Positions 51,638 through 60,959 of a stretch of 64,000 nucleotides of DNA are shown here, one piece after another (within the stretch, counting starts at the first letter, position 1; each line of letters begins with the position of its first letter). The notes beneath the pieces were generated by a model that was given only the letters and a program-made list of their open reading frames with translations, did not search any database and was not told the origin of the DNA. The position numbers were made by a program, and so were the translations under genes. Source of the DNA: Bacteroidia bacterium (GTDB taxonomy: Bacteria > Bacteroidota > Bacteroidia > J057); NCBI GenBank assembly GCA_030430575.1, contig JAUIKF010000004.1, forward strand, positions 62,001 through 126,000. The letters run 5' to 3'.

Positions 51638-51763
51638 AAAATAGCCTCACATTTATTATCTTTCGTGCCGTTTTGTTGAACAATTGACATAATCATTGGA
51701 ACTCAATTTGCACTTTATTACTGATAGAGAACCGTTATCTAATTATTTAAAAAAAGCATTGAA

Positions 51764-53470
51764 ATGGAATCGACACTGAGAATTGCACTGATTGCGCTGA
51801 TAAGCATCCTTTTTGTAGGACTCTCTAATGGCTTGGCTCAAGATGCGCCACCAGACCAAAAAGTTCTGGATATGATTGAGCAGGAATTGTATGATGAAGC
51901 AAAAGCTGAAATCAATAAGCGAATGCAAGCAAATGCGAAAGATCCTGCTCCTTATTACCTCAAAGGAATACTTAATTTGGCACTTGAAAACTATACAGGT
52001 GCAAAGGAGACTTTCCAAGCAGGAATAAAAGCGCGCTCAAAGTATGCCTACAATCATATTGGTCTGGCTAGGGCTTATAATAAATTGGGAATGGCTGAAG
52101 ACCGCGACAATAGTATTGCCCAAGCAATCAAAGTCAACAAAAAAGAAGATGTAAATATCGCGCTTGGATTGGTCAAAGCATACCTTGAAGCAGACAAATT
52201 GGAAGACGCGAAAGTTTTATTGTATCAGTTAAGGGAGGCATATCCCGATGACCCTCGTCCATGGTTTATGCTAGGAGAGTATTATACAACTAAAGGAGGC
52301 GTTGACGAATTGGCGCAGCCTAACTTTGAAAAAGCGTTGGAGATAGATGATAGTTTTATCACTGCCTATTTTGAGCTGGCGAGGATTTATATCCGCCAGA
52401 AAGAATACCAGAAGGGTCTGGAGTACCTCAATACAGCGATTGAGAAGAACCCTGAATTTGCGCCTGCCTATCGCGAGCGCGGAGAGCTCTGGCTGAAAGC
52501 GGGTGAGTACGAAAAAGCGCGCTCCAACTATGAGAAGTATGTTTCCATGCTGCCCAACGATGTTCGCGCGCAGTTGCGTTTCGCTAGTTTCTTGTACTTA
52601 ACAGGTAAATACGATGCATGTCTCAAAACCCTAGGATCATTGGATACCTTTACACTTGTCAGCCAGCGCCTGACAGGCTATTGCCATATGGAAACAGGTC
52701 AGTATGACAAGGCACAAGCTGAAATGGACAAATATTTCAGCATGGCACCAGCTGAGAAGATACTTGCTGAAGACTATGAAGCATTGGGGAAAATGTACCA
52801 AAAGATGGGTGATGATAAAAAAGCAGTTGAAAACTACACCACAATGTTTGCCCGTGCCATAGAGAGAAAAAGTAAGGAAGAACGTTTCGAGGATCCCAAG
52901 GCTTTCTATGAAAAAATAGCTATTAAGTATAAAAAAGCAAAAGACTATCCAAGGGAAAGTTTTTACCGACAGACGGTCGTAGACAATGCAGATCCTGTAT
53001 CTTCTAAAGATTATTACAATCTAGGCGTTGCAGCGCGTAAATCAAGCGACTATGCTACTGCTCAAATGGCATTTGGCCAGGTTGCAGAGCTTGCACCTGA
53101 TTATGTCCCGGGGCAGTTTTGGTATGGGTATGCCACTACTCAGATCGCGCAAAGCGATTCTACCTCTGAGGCTGCTAAAGCGATATACCCTGGCTTGGAA
53201 CAGTATCAGAAGGTATGGGAATTGTTGGCTGAAAAGCCTGAGGAAGACTTGACAAATAGTGACAAATATTATCTAGGTAATACAGGCCTCTACCTCGTAA
53301 TGCATGCTTTTGACCCTAATAAAGATGAGAATTATAATTGTGCGGCTACAGAACCATTTATTGAAAAAATCACTTCTTTGGACCCCAATATCACGTCTAG
53401 AGATGAAGGCTCAGCCCTTAAACAAATCATGGAATACTGCGAAGCAGTAAAAGCGCAAGGAGGGAAATAA
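51764..53470 (+). CDS. Periplasmic TPR protein
   Basis: The product is 568 residues. The signal peptide MESTLRIALIALISILFVGLSNGLAQ is followed by about ten TPR-type helix pairs, such as APYYLKGILNLALENYTGAKETF, AYNHIGLARAYNKLGMAEDRD, FITAYFELARIYIRQKEYQKGLEYLNTAI and APAYRERGELWLKAGEYEKARSNYEKYV. Two helices near the end are more diverged. It has no catalytic domain and is a protein-protein interaction scaffold, probably in the periplasm or at the outer membrane. A clear terminator follows at 53494-53525. Confidence 0.85.
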   Translation: MESTLRIALIALISILFVGLSNGLAQDAPPDQKVLDMIEQELYDEAKAEINKRMQANAKDPAPYYLKGILNLALENYTGAKETFQAGIKARSKYAYNHIGLARAYNKLGMAEDRDNSIAQAIKVNKKEDVNIALGLVKAYLEADKLEDAKVLLYQLREAYPDDPRPWFMLGEYYTTKGGVDELAQPNFEKALEIDDSFITAYFELARIYIRQKEYQKGLEYLNTAIEKNPEFAPAYRERGELWLKAGEYEKARSNYEKYVSMLPNDVRAQLRFASFLYLTGKYDACLKTLGSLDTFTLVSQRLTGYCHMETGQYDKAQAEMDKYFSMAPAEKILAEDYEALGKMYQKMGDDKKAVENYTTMFARAIERKSKEERFEDPKAFYEKIAIKYKKAKDYPRESFYRQTVVDNADPVSSKDYYNLGVAARKSSDYATAQMAFGQVAELAPDYVPGQFWYGYATTQIAQSDSTSEAAKAIYPGLEQYQKVWELLAEKPEEDLTNSDKYYLGNTGLYLVMHAFDPNKDENYNCAATEPFIEKITSLDPNITSRDEGSALKQIMEYCEAVKAQGGK

Positions 53471-53493
53471 ACCTTCTTGAATCGAAAATATAC

Positions 53494-53525
53494 GGCGCAT
53501 ACTCAAATGGGTGTGCGCCTTTTTT
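53494..53525 (+). terminator. Rho-independent terminator
   Basis: GGCGCATAC (53494-53502) and GTGTGCGCC (53511-53519) form a 9-bp stem with one G-T pair, followed by TTTTTT (53520-53525). It lies after the TPR gene and touches the aroE stop codon on the other strand. Confidence 0.85.
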
Positions 53526-54264
53526 AGTACCTGTTCCAGATTTCCCAAGCTCCCTCGGCTTGTAAACGAAGCATTTCTGACCCGTTTTGTACCATAGCCC
53601 CTTTGCTTCGGGCATGACGCATCATTAACGTCTCTTCAGGGTTGTAGACCAAGTCAAACACAAAATGATCACTCCCTAATTGATGATAAGGAATGGGGGG
53701 ACAAAAATCGATGTTGGGATAGGTGCCCAATGGCGTTGTGTTGACAATAAGCGGAAAGTTATTCAAGTCCAATTCAAAAAGGGCTTCGTAGCTGAGTTGG
53801 TCACTGAGAGGCGTTCTGGAAACAAATGATACATTTATAAAGCCTAGTTGGTTTGTGAGGACATAATGTACGGCTTTAGCTGCACCGCCTGTTCCTAAAA
53901 TTAAGGCTGAAGACAGCCTTTTGCTTCCCAAAAGCGTCTTCAATGAGGCTGCAAAGCCGTAAGCATCTGTATTGTGACCTTCAAGCCCAGTAGGGAGAAT
54001 GCAAACGGTATTGACTGCGCCAATAGCTTCTGCTTCGGGGGAAATATCGTGTAGAAAAGGAATGATTGATTCCTTATAGGGGATGGTGACGTTAAACCCA
54101 CGAAGCGTGGGTTCTGCCCGTAGGCGCATAGGTAATTCAGCTATTTCTTCTAGCTCAAATAGTTTATATCGCGCTTGAATCCCTTCTTTTTGGAATTTTG
54201 CAGTGAAATATCGCTTCGAAAAGCTATGGACCAGGGATTTGCCGATTAGGCCGTATACATCCAT
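53524..54264 (-). CDS. aroE: Shikimate dehydrogenase (AroE)
   Basis: The product is 246 residues from MDVYGLIGKSLVHSFSK at 54264. The shikimate-binding N-terminus is G-K-S-L-x-H-S-F-S-K-R-Y-F, with the catalytic K-D region as LRGFNVTIPYKESIIPFL (N-V-T-I-P-x-K) and AIGAVNTVCIL. The NADP Rossmann loop is LILGTGGAAKAVHYVL, and the end has VFDLVYNPEETLMMRHARSKGAMVQNGSEMLRLQA. It reduces 3-dehydroshikimate in aromatic amino-acid synthesis. The next gene in the other direction begins 63 bp away. Confidence 0.93.
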   Translation of the reverse strand: MDVYGLIGKSLVHSFSKRYFTAKFQKEGIQARYKLFELEEIAELPMRLRAEPTLRGFNVTIPYKESIIPFLHDISPEAEAIGAVNTVCILPTGLEGHNTDAYGFAASLKTLLGSKRLSSALILGTGGAAKAVHYVLTNQLGFINVSFVSRTPLSDQLSYEALFELDLNNFPLIVNTTPLGTYPNIDFCPPIPYHQLGSDHFVFDLVYNPEETLMMRHARSKGAMVQNGSEMLRLQAEGAWEIWNRY

Positions 54265-54327
54265 TTTGGCGTCGTTTTTGTCCGATAATTTATCAACCAA
54301 TCATTTGAAAAGTCTGCCCCAAATTAC

Positions 54328-55797
54328 ATGAAAAAAATCCTTGTTATTGTATGGTTTTGCTGGATGAGTAGCGCCTTTGCTACTGATCTTGGAAGCCGAT
54401 TACCTGTGGAAGTGAAAATTGCACAGTTTCACTTAGATGCTGCTGCTGCAGAAGCGAACATGCTTCCCAATACAGGGGTGCGCGATTTTTACCTATGTAA
54501 TATCCTCATTTACAAATACTTAAGTACCCAGAACGAAACATATCTCAAGGCTTTTGATGAACTGTGGGATGATGCAGTGGATGAAGTAGAAGACCTCCCT
54601 GATAGCCTTGCCCTTCGCAATGTCATGCTTGCAGAACTCTATGGAAAGCGTTCTGCTTTGGAGTTTTTACAAGAAAATTACCTGACAGCTATCAGGCTTG
54701 TGAGGACTTGTAGGCGGCTGATTCGAAAAAATGAGGGGAAATTCCCAGATAATATTGAACAGAAGAAGTTTCTAGGGTTGTTCAATGTGGTGTTTGCAGC
54801 AGTGCCCAAGAAGTATCACTGGCTGACCCACACGCTGGGGTATAAAGGAGATATGGCCTTGGGCATGAAGCAGTTGGAGGAGGCGGCAGCCCACAGTAGT
54901 ATGCTGCGACTAGAAGCGCAGTTTATTGCATTTTATGCAGAGAAGAATATGCTAGGCCGGCCAGAGCAAGCGATTAGTCGCCTGGCCAAGGAGCGAAATA
55001 AAGTGGGCGGAAATATCTTGTTCGACTTTTTACTCTCTTCAGCCTATTGCAGTGTACAGCAAAATGAGAAATCCTTAGAACTCCTGGAACAACGGGCACG
55101 ATACGCTGACGATCCCAACGTTTTTTTTATTACCTATTGGGACTACGCTTTAGGAAAAGGGTATTATTATCAGGAAAAATATACTTCGGCGAAAACCTAT
55201 CTCTCCAAATTTCTGGACACCCACAAGGGGAATATCTTTCGGACAGATGCGACTTTTCGCTTGGGCATGGCCCTCAGCCTAACGGACAATGATCGCATCG
55301 CCCAAATATTTTTCCAAAGCCTTCAGGATACCAAACCGTCTCCATTTGATGAAGACGAATATGCGATGCATATGGCTAAGTTATTTGCCGAGAAAGCGCC
55401 AAGCCCTTTTCTCAAAGACCTTTTTCGTGCGCGAAATTTATTTGATGGAGGGTACCACACCAGAGCCTTACAAGTTTTAACAAAATTAGAAGGGCAGAAA
55501 AATGAGTTAAGTTCAGGCGAATTAGCAGAGCTTTATTATCGATTTGGGCGGGTATATCATTCTTTGGGAGAACTGACCAAGGCGACGCAATACTATCAAG
55601 AATCAATCGCTCAACCGCCTAGCGATCAGCTGTGGATGCAGGTATATGCCCATTTTTATTTAGGGCAAATGCTCAAAGATGCAGGAGATCATGCGGCTGC
55701 CAGCCTGTATTTCAACAAAGCCCTCACCTTTGACAAATACTTTTATCAAGGAGGACTCGAAAATCGCTGCAAAGCAGCATTGGCTGAGATGGGATAG
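54328..55797 (+). CDS. Exported TPR protein of unknown function
   Basis: The product is 489 residues. The signal peptide is MKKILVIVWFCWMSSAFAT. The body is helical with TPR-like pairs throughout, clearest in the C-terminal half: LLEQRARYADDPNVFF, TSAKTYLSKFLDTHKGNIFRTDATFRLGMALSL, ELAELYYRFGRVYHSLGELTKATQYYQESI and HFYLGQMLKDAGDHAAASLYFNKAL. No enzyme domain is seen. It diverges from aroE and precedes a membrane glycosyltransferase-like gene by 60 bp. Confidence 0.8.
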   Translation: MKKILVIVWFCWMSSAFATDLGSRLPVEVKIAQFHLDAAAAEANMLPNTGVRDFYLCNILIYKYLSTQNETYLKAFDELWDDAVDEVEDLPDSLALRNVMLAELYGKRSALEFLQENYLTAIRLVRTCRRLIRKNEGKFPDNIEQKKFLGLFNVVFAAVPKKYHWLTHTLGYKGDMALGMKQLEEAAAHSSMLRLEAQFIAFYAEKNMLGRPEQAISRLAKERNKVGGNILFDFLLSSAYCSVQQNEKSLELLEQRARYADDPNVFFITYWDYALGKGYYYQEKYTSAKTYLSKFLDTHKGNIFRTDATFRLGMALSLTDNDRIAQIFFQSLQDTKPSPFDEDEYAMHMAKLFAEKAPSPFLKDLFRARNLFDGGYHTRALQVLTKLEGQKNELSSGELAELYYRFGRVYHSLGELTKATQYYQESIAQPPSDQLWMQVYAHFYLGQMLKDAGDHAAASLYFNKALTFDKYFYQGGLENRCKAALAEMG

Positions 55798-55857
55798 CTT
55801 GCGATTGTAGGCCGCAACCCCTAAACTTGGGGTTTTTACTTCCGCTCAGTAGTTTTC

Positions 55858-57693
55858 ATGCAACCTGCCAACCACCGTATTTCCTTTTATGTCTGGGCAA
55901 TCTTATGTTATATATTGCTCCAACTGGCACACCTCAAAGGTGCTTGGGCGACTCACGATGTGATTACCTGGGATGTTTTTGGCTTTTATTTATACCTCCC
56001 TTCCTTTTTTATCTATGAAGACCTCGGAACACTAGGGTTTTTGCAAGAAGTGTTTTTTGAAGGATATCATAAACCCGTAAGTGCCTATGCCTCTGCCTTG
56101 CCTGATGGCGAGGGATATGTCATGAAGACTTCTATGGGCATGGCGGTGTTATATCTGCCGTTTTTTCTCCTTGGGCATGGCTATGCCTTGGTTTCGTCCC
56201 CCCTCGCGGATGGCTTTTCTGCCCCTTATCAATATGCGGTAGCCGTAGGCTGTATCATTTATGCATGTGTGGGTCTTTGGGTTATGCGCAAATTGCTGCT
56301 TCATTATTTCAGTGATCAAGTAGTGGCCATTTGCCTGATCCTCATAGTTTTGGGCACCAATTATTTGCCATATGCTGTCTACAAAAGCACTATGGCACAT
56401 AGTCCGCTATTTACCCTATATGCTTTCCTCTTATGGCTGACACACTGCTGGCACGAGCGGCAGAAAAAAAGAATTGCCTTAGCTATAGGGCTATTGATAG
56501 GGCTGATCGCGTTAGTGCGGCCTACGGACATAGTTTGCGCATTGATCCCGCTTGTATGGGGGATCTATGATAAAGAAAGCTATCGAAAGAAATGGGAACT
56601 CATTGTAAAGCACAAAGGCCATCTTGGGATTCTCGTGCTAAGTGTATTCTTGGTAGGCAGCCTCCAATTAATCTATTGGAAGAGCTATTCTGGTGACTGG
56701 TTATATTACAGTTATGATGAGCAGGGCTTCAACTTTCTCCGACCGATGTTGAAAAAAGGCCTAATCAGTTGGCACAAAGGATGGCTTATCTATACGCCGA
56801 TGATGGCCTTTGCGATCTTGGGTTTTATTCCCCTATATAAAAAGAATAAACCCATTTTCTGGGCGATCTTAGCCTACGGCTTGATCAATTATTATATCGT
56901 CTTCAGTTGGAAGATTTGGGCATATGGAGGCAGTGTCGGTGCTCGCGCATTGGTTCAGTCTTATGCAGCGCTGATGTTTCCACTTGCAGCGCTGGTGAGT
57001 TGGCTACTTGCACAGAAGAAGTATTACTTGAAGGTGGCAGTCCTGGCGATCATGGTCTTTTTTATAGATAAAAATATGTTGCTCACCTGGCATGCAACAG
57101 CTGATGGGGGAGGATTTGTTTCAGAGCACATGAATCGAGCCTACTATTGGAAGCTTTTTTCGACTGTCAATATCAAAAAAGATGATAAACAACTGCTGGA
57201 TGCACCGCATGTGATGAAGCATCCTGAGCTGATGGAGGCCCGGACCCTTTACTTCAACGGCTTCGAGAATCCTCGAAGCAAATTTAAAGTCACTCAGACG
57301 CAACGCCGGAATGGCATGCATGCCATGGTGGCTGACACAGCGGCACGCCGATTTGACTTTGTAAATACAACAATAGACCAAATCGACCCCAAGCCTGGAA
57401 GTTGGGTGAAGGTTCAGGCTCAGGTAAAGTATTTGCAAAACGAATGGGATATCTGGCGCCAGGCACGGATGGTCTGTGGGGTTTGGCGTGAATATAAATG
57501 GCTAAGTTATGACTGGGTCCGGGTGCAATGGCTCACTGAAAGTGGTGTCTGGTACCCCCTGAGTTATGATCATCCCTTACCCGAAGATCTCCTTCCCACC
57601 GACGAGCTTCAGATCTATTTCGAACTAGATTCCAACAGCACCAAAACTGTATTCCTGGACAATGTGGCGATAAAGCTTTATGAACCCAAATAA
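55858..57693 (+). CDS. Polytopic membrane protein, GT-C glycosyltransferase-like
   Basis: The product is 611 residues. About ten to twelve helices occupy residues 10-430 (for example ISFYVWAILCYILLQLAH, VVAICLILIVLGTNYLPYAVY, IALAIGLLIGLIALVRPTDIV and LGILVLSVFLVGSLQLIYW). The first periplasmic loop has the acidic THDVITWDVFGFYLYLPS, comparable with the catalytic Asp loop of GT-C enzymes (ArnT/PMT type). The R-P-T-D segment after helix 6 is common in lipid-linked mannosyltransferase-like proteins. The C-terminal 150 residues are a soluble beta domain. The donor would be a polyprenyl-phosphate sugar, but donor and acceptor are not identifiable. Confidence 0.7.
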   Translation: MQPANHRISFYVWAILCYILLQLAHLKGAWATHDVITWDVFGFYLYLPSFFIYEDLGTLGFLQEVFFEGYHKPVSAYASALPDGEGYVMKTSMGMAVLYLPFFLLGHGYALVSSPLADGFSAPYQYAVAVGCIIYACVGLWVMRKLLLHYFSDQVVAICLILIVLGTNYLPYAVYKSTMAHSPLFTLYAFLLWLTHCWHERQKKRIALAIGLLIGLIALVRPTDIVCALIPLVWGIYDKESYRKKWELIVKHKGHLGILVLSVFLVGSLQLIYWKSYSGDWLYYSYDEQGFNFLRPMLKKGLISWHKGWLIYTPMMAFAILGFIPLYKKNKPIFWAILAYGLINYYIVFSWKIWAYGGSVGARALVQSYAALMFPLAALVSWLLAQKKYYLKVAVLAIMVFFIDKNMLLTWHATADGGGFVSEHMNRAYYWKLFSTVNIKKDDKQLLDAPHVMKHPELMEARTLYFNGFENPRSKFKVTQTQRRNGMHAMVADTAARRFDFVNTTIDQIDPKPGSWVKVQAQVKYLQNEWDIWRQARMVCGVWREYKWLSYDWVRVQWLTESGVWYPLSYDHPLPEDLLPTDELQIYFELDSNSTKTVFLDNVAIKLYEPK

Positions 57694-57703
57694 ACTCAAG
57701 CGT

Positions 57704-58396
57704 TTATCCTGCTCTATTCTCTTCTGTCAGGTGCTCTTCTTCAATCCATCCATCTTTTAAACGGACAATTCGATTGCCATAACGGGCATTCTTATCTGAA
57801 TGCGTCACCTGGACGATGGTCATCCCGTCATTATTCAATTGTTTAAAAAGATCCATGATCTCTTCTCCTTGTTTGGTGTGGAGGTTGCCGGTAGGCTCAT
57901 CGGCGAGGAGCAGGGCTGGCTTGCCAATGATGGCACGGGCTACGCCTACGACTTGCTGTTGGCCGCCAGAAAGCTGATGAGGAAAAAGGTCTTTTTTGGC
58001 TACCATATTGAAGCGATCTAGCATTTCTGCTACCATACTTTTTCGCTCGCTACCTTTGATTTTTTTATATAAAAGAGGTGTCTCAATGTTTTCATATACC
58101 GTCAGCTCGTCAATCAGGTGATAAGCTTGAAAAACAAATCCAATATGGTTTTGGTGGATTTTGGTGCGCTGGCGCTCATTGAACTTATGCGTTGCCTGTC
58201 CATTGAAATGGTATTCACCACTATTGGGCTTTTCTAATAACCCTAAGATATTGAGCAAGGTAGACTTGCCAGCCCCACTAGGCCCCATGATCGTTACAAA
58301 TTCTCCTTCTTTGATCGTGAGGCTTATGTCGCGCAGCACATACGTTCGCTGCATACCTGCTTTGTAGTACCTTTCTATGTTTTTGATGTCAATCAT
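57704..58396 (-). CDS. ABC transporter ATP-binding protein, LolD/MacB/FtsE type
   Basis: The product is 230 residues. Walker A is GPSGAGKST (about residue 38), the Q-loop is [18 protein letters not shown], the signature is [14 protein letters not shown], Walker B is [14 protein letters not shown], and the H-loop is VTHS. Length and motifs place it in the LolD/MacB family that energises FtsX-type permeases. No permease gene adjoins it, but its upstream region (58445-58562) copies the tandem-palindrome and -24/-12 architecture found before the permease genes at 3994-7285, suggesting that they form one transporter. A G replaces the usual Arg in the signature helix (Q-V-V-G-V-A), a modest deviation. 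Confidence 0.9.
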   Translation of the reverse strand: MIDIKNIERYYKAGMQRTYVLRDISLTIKEGEFVTIMGPSGAGKSTLLNILGLLEKPNSGEYHFNGQATHKFNERQRTKIHQNHIGFVFQAYHLIDELTVYENIETPLLYKKIKGSERKSMVAEMLDRFNMVAKKDLFPHQLSGGQQQVVGVARAIIGKPALLLADEPTGNLHTKQGEEIMDLFKQLNNDGMTIVQVTHSDKNARYGNRIVRLKDGWIEEEHLTEENRAG

Positions 58397-58444
58397 GTAG
58401 GTGGTTGGTAGAATAGTTATTGGTCATTTTTTATAGAACAAAAA

Positions 58445-58459
58445 TCAAGAAACATTCCA
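58445..58459 (-). promoter_or_regulatory. Sigma-54-like -24/-12 promoter candidate for the ABC ATPase gene
   Basis: The minus strand reads TGGAATGTTTCTTGA. The TGGAAT half is identical to the element at 7384-7389, and TTG(A) takes the place of TTG(C) at the same spacing. The -12 position departs from the usual GC, so activity is uncertain. The leader would be about 38 nt. Confidence 0.45.
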
Positions 58460-58477
58460 TTCTCTTAAGGTAGTGAA

Positions 58478-58493
58478 TGTCAATCAATTGACA
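58478..58493. promoter_or_regulatory. Additional palindrome TGTCAAT-CA-ATTGACA
   Basis: A 7-bp-arm palindrome lies between the -24 element and the tandem operators. A different symmetry suggests a second regulator or local supercoil-sensitive site. Confidence 0.5.
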
Positions 58494-58524
58494 TAAATCA
58501 GGCTGAAAAGGTTGCGCACCTCCT

Positions 58525-58562
58525 GTATCATGGTGATACAATTTGCTGTGCCAATCTGGAAC
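58525..58562 (-). promoter_or_regulatory. Tandem palindromic operator upstream of the ABC ATPase gene
   Basis: GTATCATGGTGATAC (58525-58539) and GTGCCAATCTGGAAC (58548-58562, one mismatch in the arms) have the 6-3-6 form. They are 8 bp apart and start-to-start 23 bp, as at 7454-7491. They lie 67 bp upstream of the -24 GG versus 66 bp at the permease locus. The divergent gene at 58613 starts 50 bp away. Confidence 0.68.
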
Positions 58563-58612
58563 ATATTTCTTTCTCTCTGAATATTCCCTAATTTTAAGCA
58601 AAAATCACCAAG

Positions 58613-58978
58613 ATGTCAGAATATAAACGCTTTAAACGAATGCTGAAAAGCATGATGCCAGATTTTTCCCTCAAACGGAAAACCATTGATCACTATTATG
58701 AACCTGAGGATGCACGGATGATGATCACTGACCTCGGGATGGAAATCCCTGCCAATGTCCTCAAAGCCTTGACCAATTCCGATGTGGTCTTGGATGAGTT
58801 TGTCACGGGCGTTTATTTAGTAGAAGATGAGGTAGGGGAAAAAATAGTCACAGACTTCGCTACGATTGATAGTCAATATGATCCCAAGGTCTATCAAGAG
58901 GGCAACATGATTGGCTTCACGGTGAGCTATAAAGGCGAGCGAATCGTCTTTGCTGAATTTAAGCTGAACTTTAAGTAA
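58613..58978 (+). CDS. Conserved hypothetical small protein
   Basis: The product is 121 residues, basic at the N-terminus (MSEYKRFKRMLKSMMPDFSLKRK), then acidic and mixed alpha/beta (EDARMMITDLGMEIPANVLKAL; LDEFVTGVYLVEDEVGEKIVTDF; IGFTVSYKGERIVFAEFKL). There is no signal peptide or membrane helix, and no family is recognised. It is divergent from the ABC ATPase gene and convergent with prmC. The frame is intact and well-composed, so it is probably real. Confidence 0.7.
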   Translation: MSEYKRFKRMLKSMMPDFSLKRKTIDHYYEPEDARMMITDLGMEIPANVLKALTNSDVVLDEFVTGVYLVEDEVGEKIVTDFATIDSQYDPKVYQEGNMIGFTVSYKGERIVFAEFKLNFK

Positions 58979-58993
58979 AGGGACCTGCTGGCT

Positions 58994-59875
58994 TTACTTA
59001 ATTGGACGTCTTGCTTTTACCATGCGATCCTTCCCCTTAAGGTCTTGTCGAACAATTATTTCAAGGTATCCTCTTTGTTGAAGCAAATCTTTTATACGCT
59101 CACCCATCGCTTCATTGATCTCAAAAAATAACATTCCCCCAGGGCGTAACCAATGAAAGGCGCAGTCCGCAATTTTTTCATAGAAGATTGTGGGATCCTC
59201 ATCCGCTACAAATAATGCGGTAGCAGGTTCATGTGCCAACACATTGTCATGCATATATTGACGCTCAGACTTCCTTACATAAGGAGGATTGCTGACAACA
59301 ACGCTCAAGCCTTCAAAATCATCATGCTGAGCTGACAAGATATCCCGCTGATGGAATATGACCGGTGCCCCTAGCTGCTCTGCATTTACTTTGGCTACTT
59401 CCAGGGCTGATGAACTGACATCCAAGGCTTGTACATTGGCTGCTTTTCCCAGTTCTAGCTGAAGCGTAATGGGAATACATCCACTACCTGTTCCAATATC
59501 GAGAATTTGATGGGGAAAAGGGGGTGGAGAAGATAACTCCTTTAATACCCAGTGAACAAGCTCCTCTGTTTCTGGGCGTGGAATCAGCACATGCTCATTT
59601 ACCATGAAATCCCTTCCATAAAAAGGAGCCTTACCCAAAACGTATTGGATGGGCTCTCCAGTGATCAGACGACGAGCTAGCTTCTTCGCTAGTTGATGCG
59701 TGGTAGATGAAAGGGCTTTTTGGGGATGCATCGCCAATCGGCCCCACGCCTGACCTGTAAGGTCTTCTAGAAGCCATTGCGCAATAGCTGTTGCTTCTTG
59801 GGGAGCATATAGCGGCAGGAGTTGAGATGTAAGCCAGTCCCGAAAAGCCTTTATATATATAGGTATAGGCGTCAT
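58994..59875 (-). CDS. prmC: Peptide chain release factor N5-glutamine methyltransferase (PrmC/HemK)
   Basis: The product is 293 residues. The N-terminal helical recognition domain contains ITGEPIQYVLGKAPFYGRDFMVNEHVLIPRPETEELV, the family hallmark. The SAM-binding motif is ILDIGTGSGCIPITL (about residue 123), and the catalytic N-P-P-Y is in VVSNPPYVRKSE (about residue 197). The GGMLFFEINEAMGERIKDLL block follows. It methylates the Gln of the GGQ motif in release factors RF1 and RF2. A short gap separates it from the gldN-like gene, which is divergent. Confidence 0.93.
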   Translation of the reverse strand: MTPIPIYIKAFRDWLTSQLLPLYAPQEATAIAQWLLEDLTGQAWGRLAMHPQKALSSTTHQLAKKLARRLITGEPIQYVLGKAPFYGRDFMVNEHVLIPRPETEELVHWVLKELSSPPPFPHQILDIGTGSGCIPITLQLELGKAANVQALDVSSSALEVAKVNAEQLGAPVIFHQRDILSAQHDDFEGLSVVVSNPPYVRKSERQYMHDNVLAHEPATALFVADEDPTIFYEKIADCAFHWLRPGGMLFFEINEAMGERIKDLLQQRGYLEIIVRQDLKGKDRMVKARRPIK

Positions 59876-60032
59876 ATTGGCGGATGAATTTGGGGGATAA
59901 GGCGAAAGGACATACTAATAAGAATCCTCCTGCCGTTCTTATAACACTTTTCTAATTAATACTTTCAGCCTTTTTCCTGCCTATGAGATAGACGGTTTAC
60001 GCTTTTCATTTTTTTACAAATAAAGCAAGATT

Positions 60033-60926
60033 ATGAAACCGTTTGGATTGTATCTCCTGATTTGTATTCTTTTCCTTGTTGATTTTTCTGACACTATTGC
60101 GCAAGTACCTGTTCGCGCAGAAGATCATTTTTGGCGGAAGCGCGCTGTCCGTAGAATAGACTTGAATGAAAAAATCAATCGCCCTCTGGTGAATCACGAG
60201 TCTCAGTATTATATAGATGACAAATATACGGAGCAAAACGGCATAGTCGCTGCCTTGATCAATGGGCTCAAGCGAAGAGAGTATATAGCTTTCCATCCAG
60301 ATGATTGGGATAAAACCCTGGATTATGGCCTGCTGGTAGAGCGGATGATTGAGTTTGACCAGGCGTTGACGGGTATCCAAGAAGAAATGGACTATGATGC
60401 GGAGGGTGCAGAAATGGATAACCTCTATGAGGAGTTTGATTTAGAAGAACCTAAGGGTACAGATGGCTGGGGCAGTTTTGAGTATGAAGGTGTCTCTGTC
60501 AAAAAAGAAGCTGATGGAATGCAAACTACTCCTTTTCGTGCTGAAGTCGCCGATTATCAAATAGACTATGCCTATTATGAAGAATCGCTGCATATCGTAG
60601 AAGATTGGATCTTCAACCGTGCGCGTAGCAGCATGCAACAGAATATCGATTATTTCGAGGTTATCTGGACGGATCCTTCAGGGATGCTAGCTGAAAAAAT
60701 ATTAGCAAGATTTAAATGGGAAGATGTTAAAGAGATTCTCGCTCGTACCCAATGGAAAAATCGCTTCAACGATTCAGAAGTACGCTCTATCAAAGAAGTC
60801 TGTGAATTGCGGATTTTTCATGGGTATCTGATCAATTACGGCGGAGTAGACATCCGAACCCTAGGAGAAGCCCAAAAGCGCGAACTCGAAATGATCGAAT
60901 TTGAACACCACCTTTGGAGCCATTAA
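60033..60926 (+). CDS. gldN: GldN/PorN-like type IX secretion and gliding motility protein
   Basis: The product is 297 residues. A signal peptide (MKPFGLYLLICILFLVDFSDTIA) is followed by the GldN pattern: AEDHFWRKRAVRRIDLNEKINRPLVN (compare W-x-x-x-V-W-R-x-I-D-L-x-E-K-I-N-x-P-L) and GIVAALINGLKRREYIAF. Near the C-terminus it has LHIVEDWIFNRARSSMQQNIDYF, IKEVCELRIFHGYLINYGG and EMIEFEHHLWSH. GldN is a periplasmic ring component that binds GldK under the outer membrane. It normally closes a gldKLMN operon, whereas here the neighbours are prmC and rpsL, so it is a detached or paralogous copy. The two T9SS cargo proteins in this window would depend on the machinery it belongs to. Confidence 0.75.
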   Translation: MKPFGLYLLICILFLVDFSDTIAQVPVRAEDHFWRKRAVRRIDLNEKINRPLVNHESQYYIDDKYTEQNGIVAALINGLKRREYIAFHPDDWDKTLDYGLLVERMIEFDQALTGIQEEMDYDAEGAEMDNLYEEFDLEEPKGTDGWGSFEYEGVSVKKEADGMQTTPFRAEVADYQIDYAYYEESLHIVEDWIFNRARSSMQQNIDYFEVIWTDPSGMLAEKILARFKWEDVKEILARTQWKNRFNDSEVRSIKEVCELRIFHGYLINYGGVDIRTLGEAQKRELEMIEFEHHLWSH

Positions 60927-60959
60927 TTGCTCATATACATTTTTATCGTCCATGTCAGA

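Noticed and set aside
50604-53470. PstS-like gene as part of a phosphate uptake operon
   Set aside because: No pstC, pstA, pstB or phoU homologues are adjacent; the next gene is a TPR protein.
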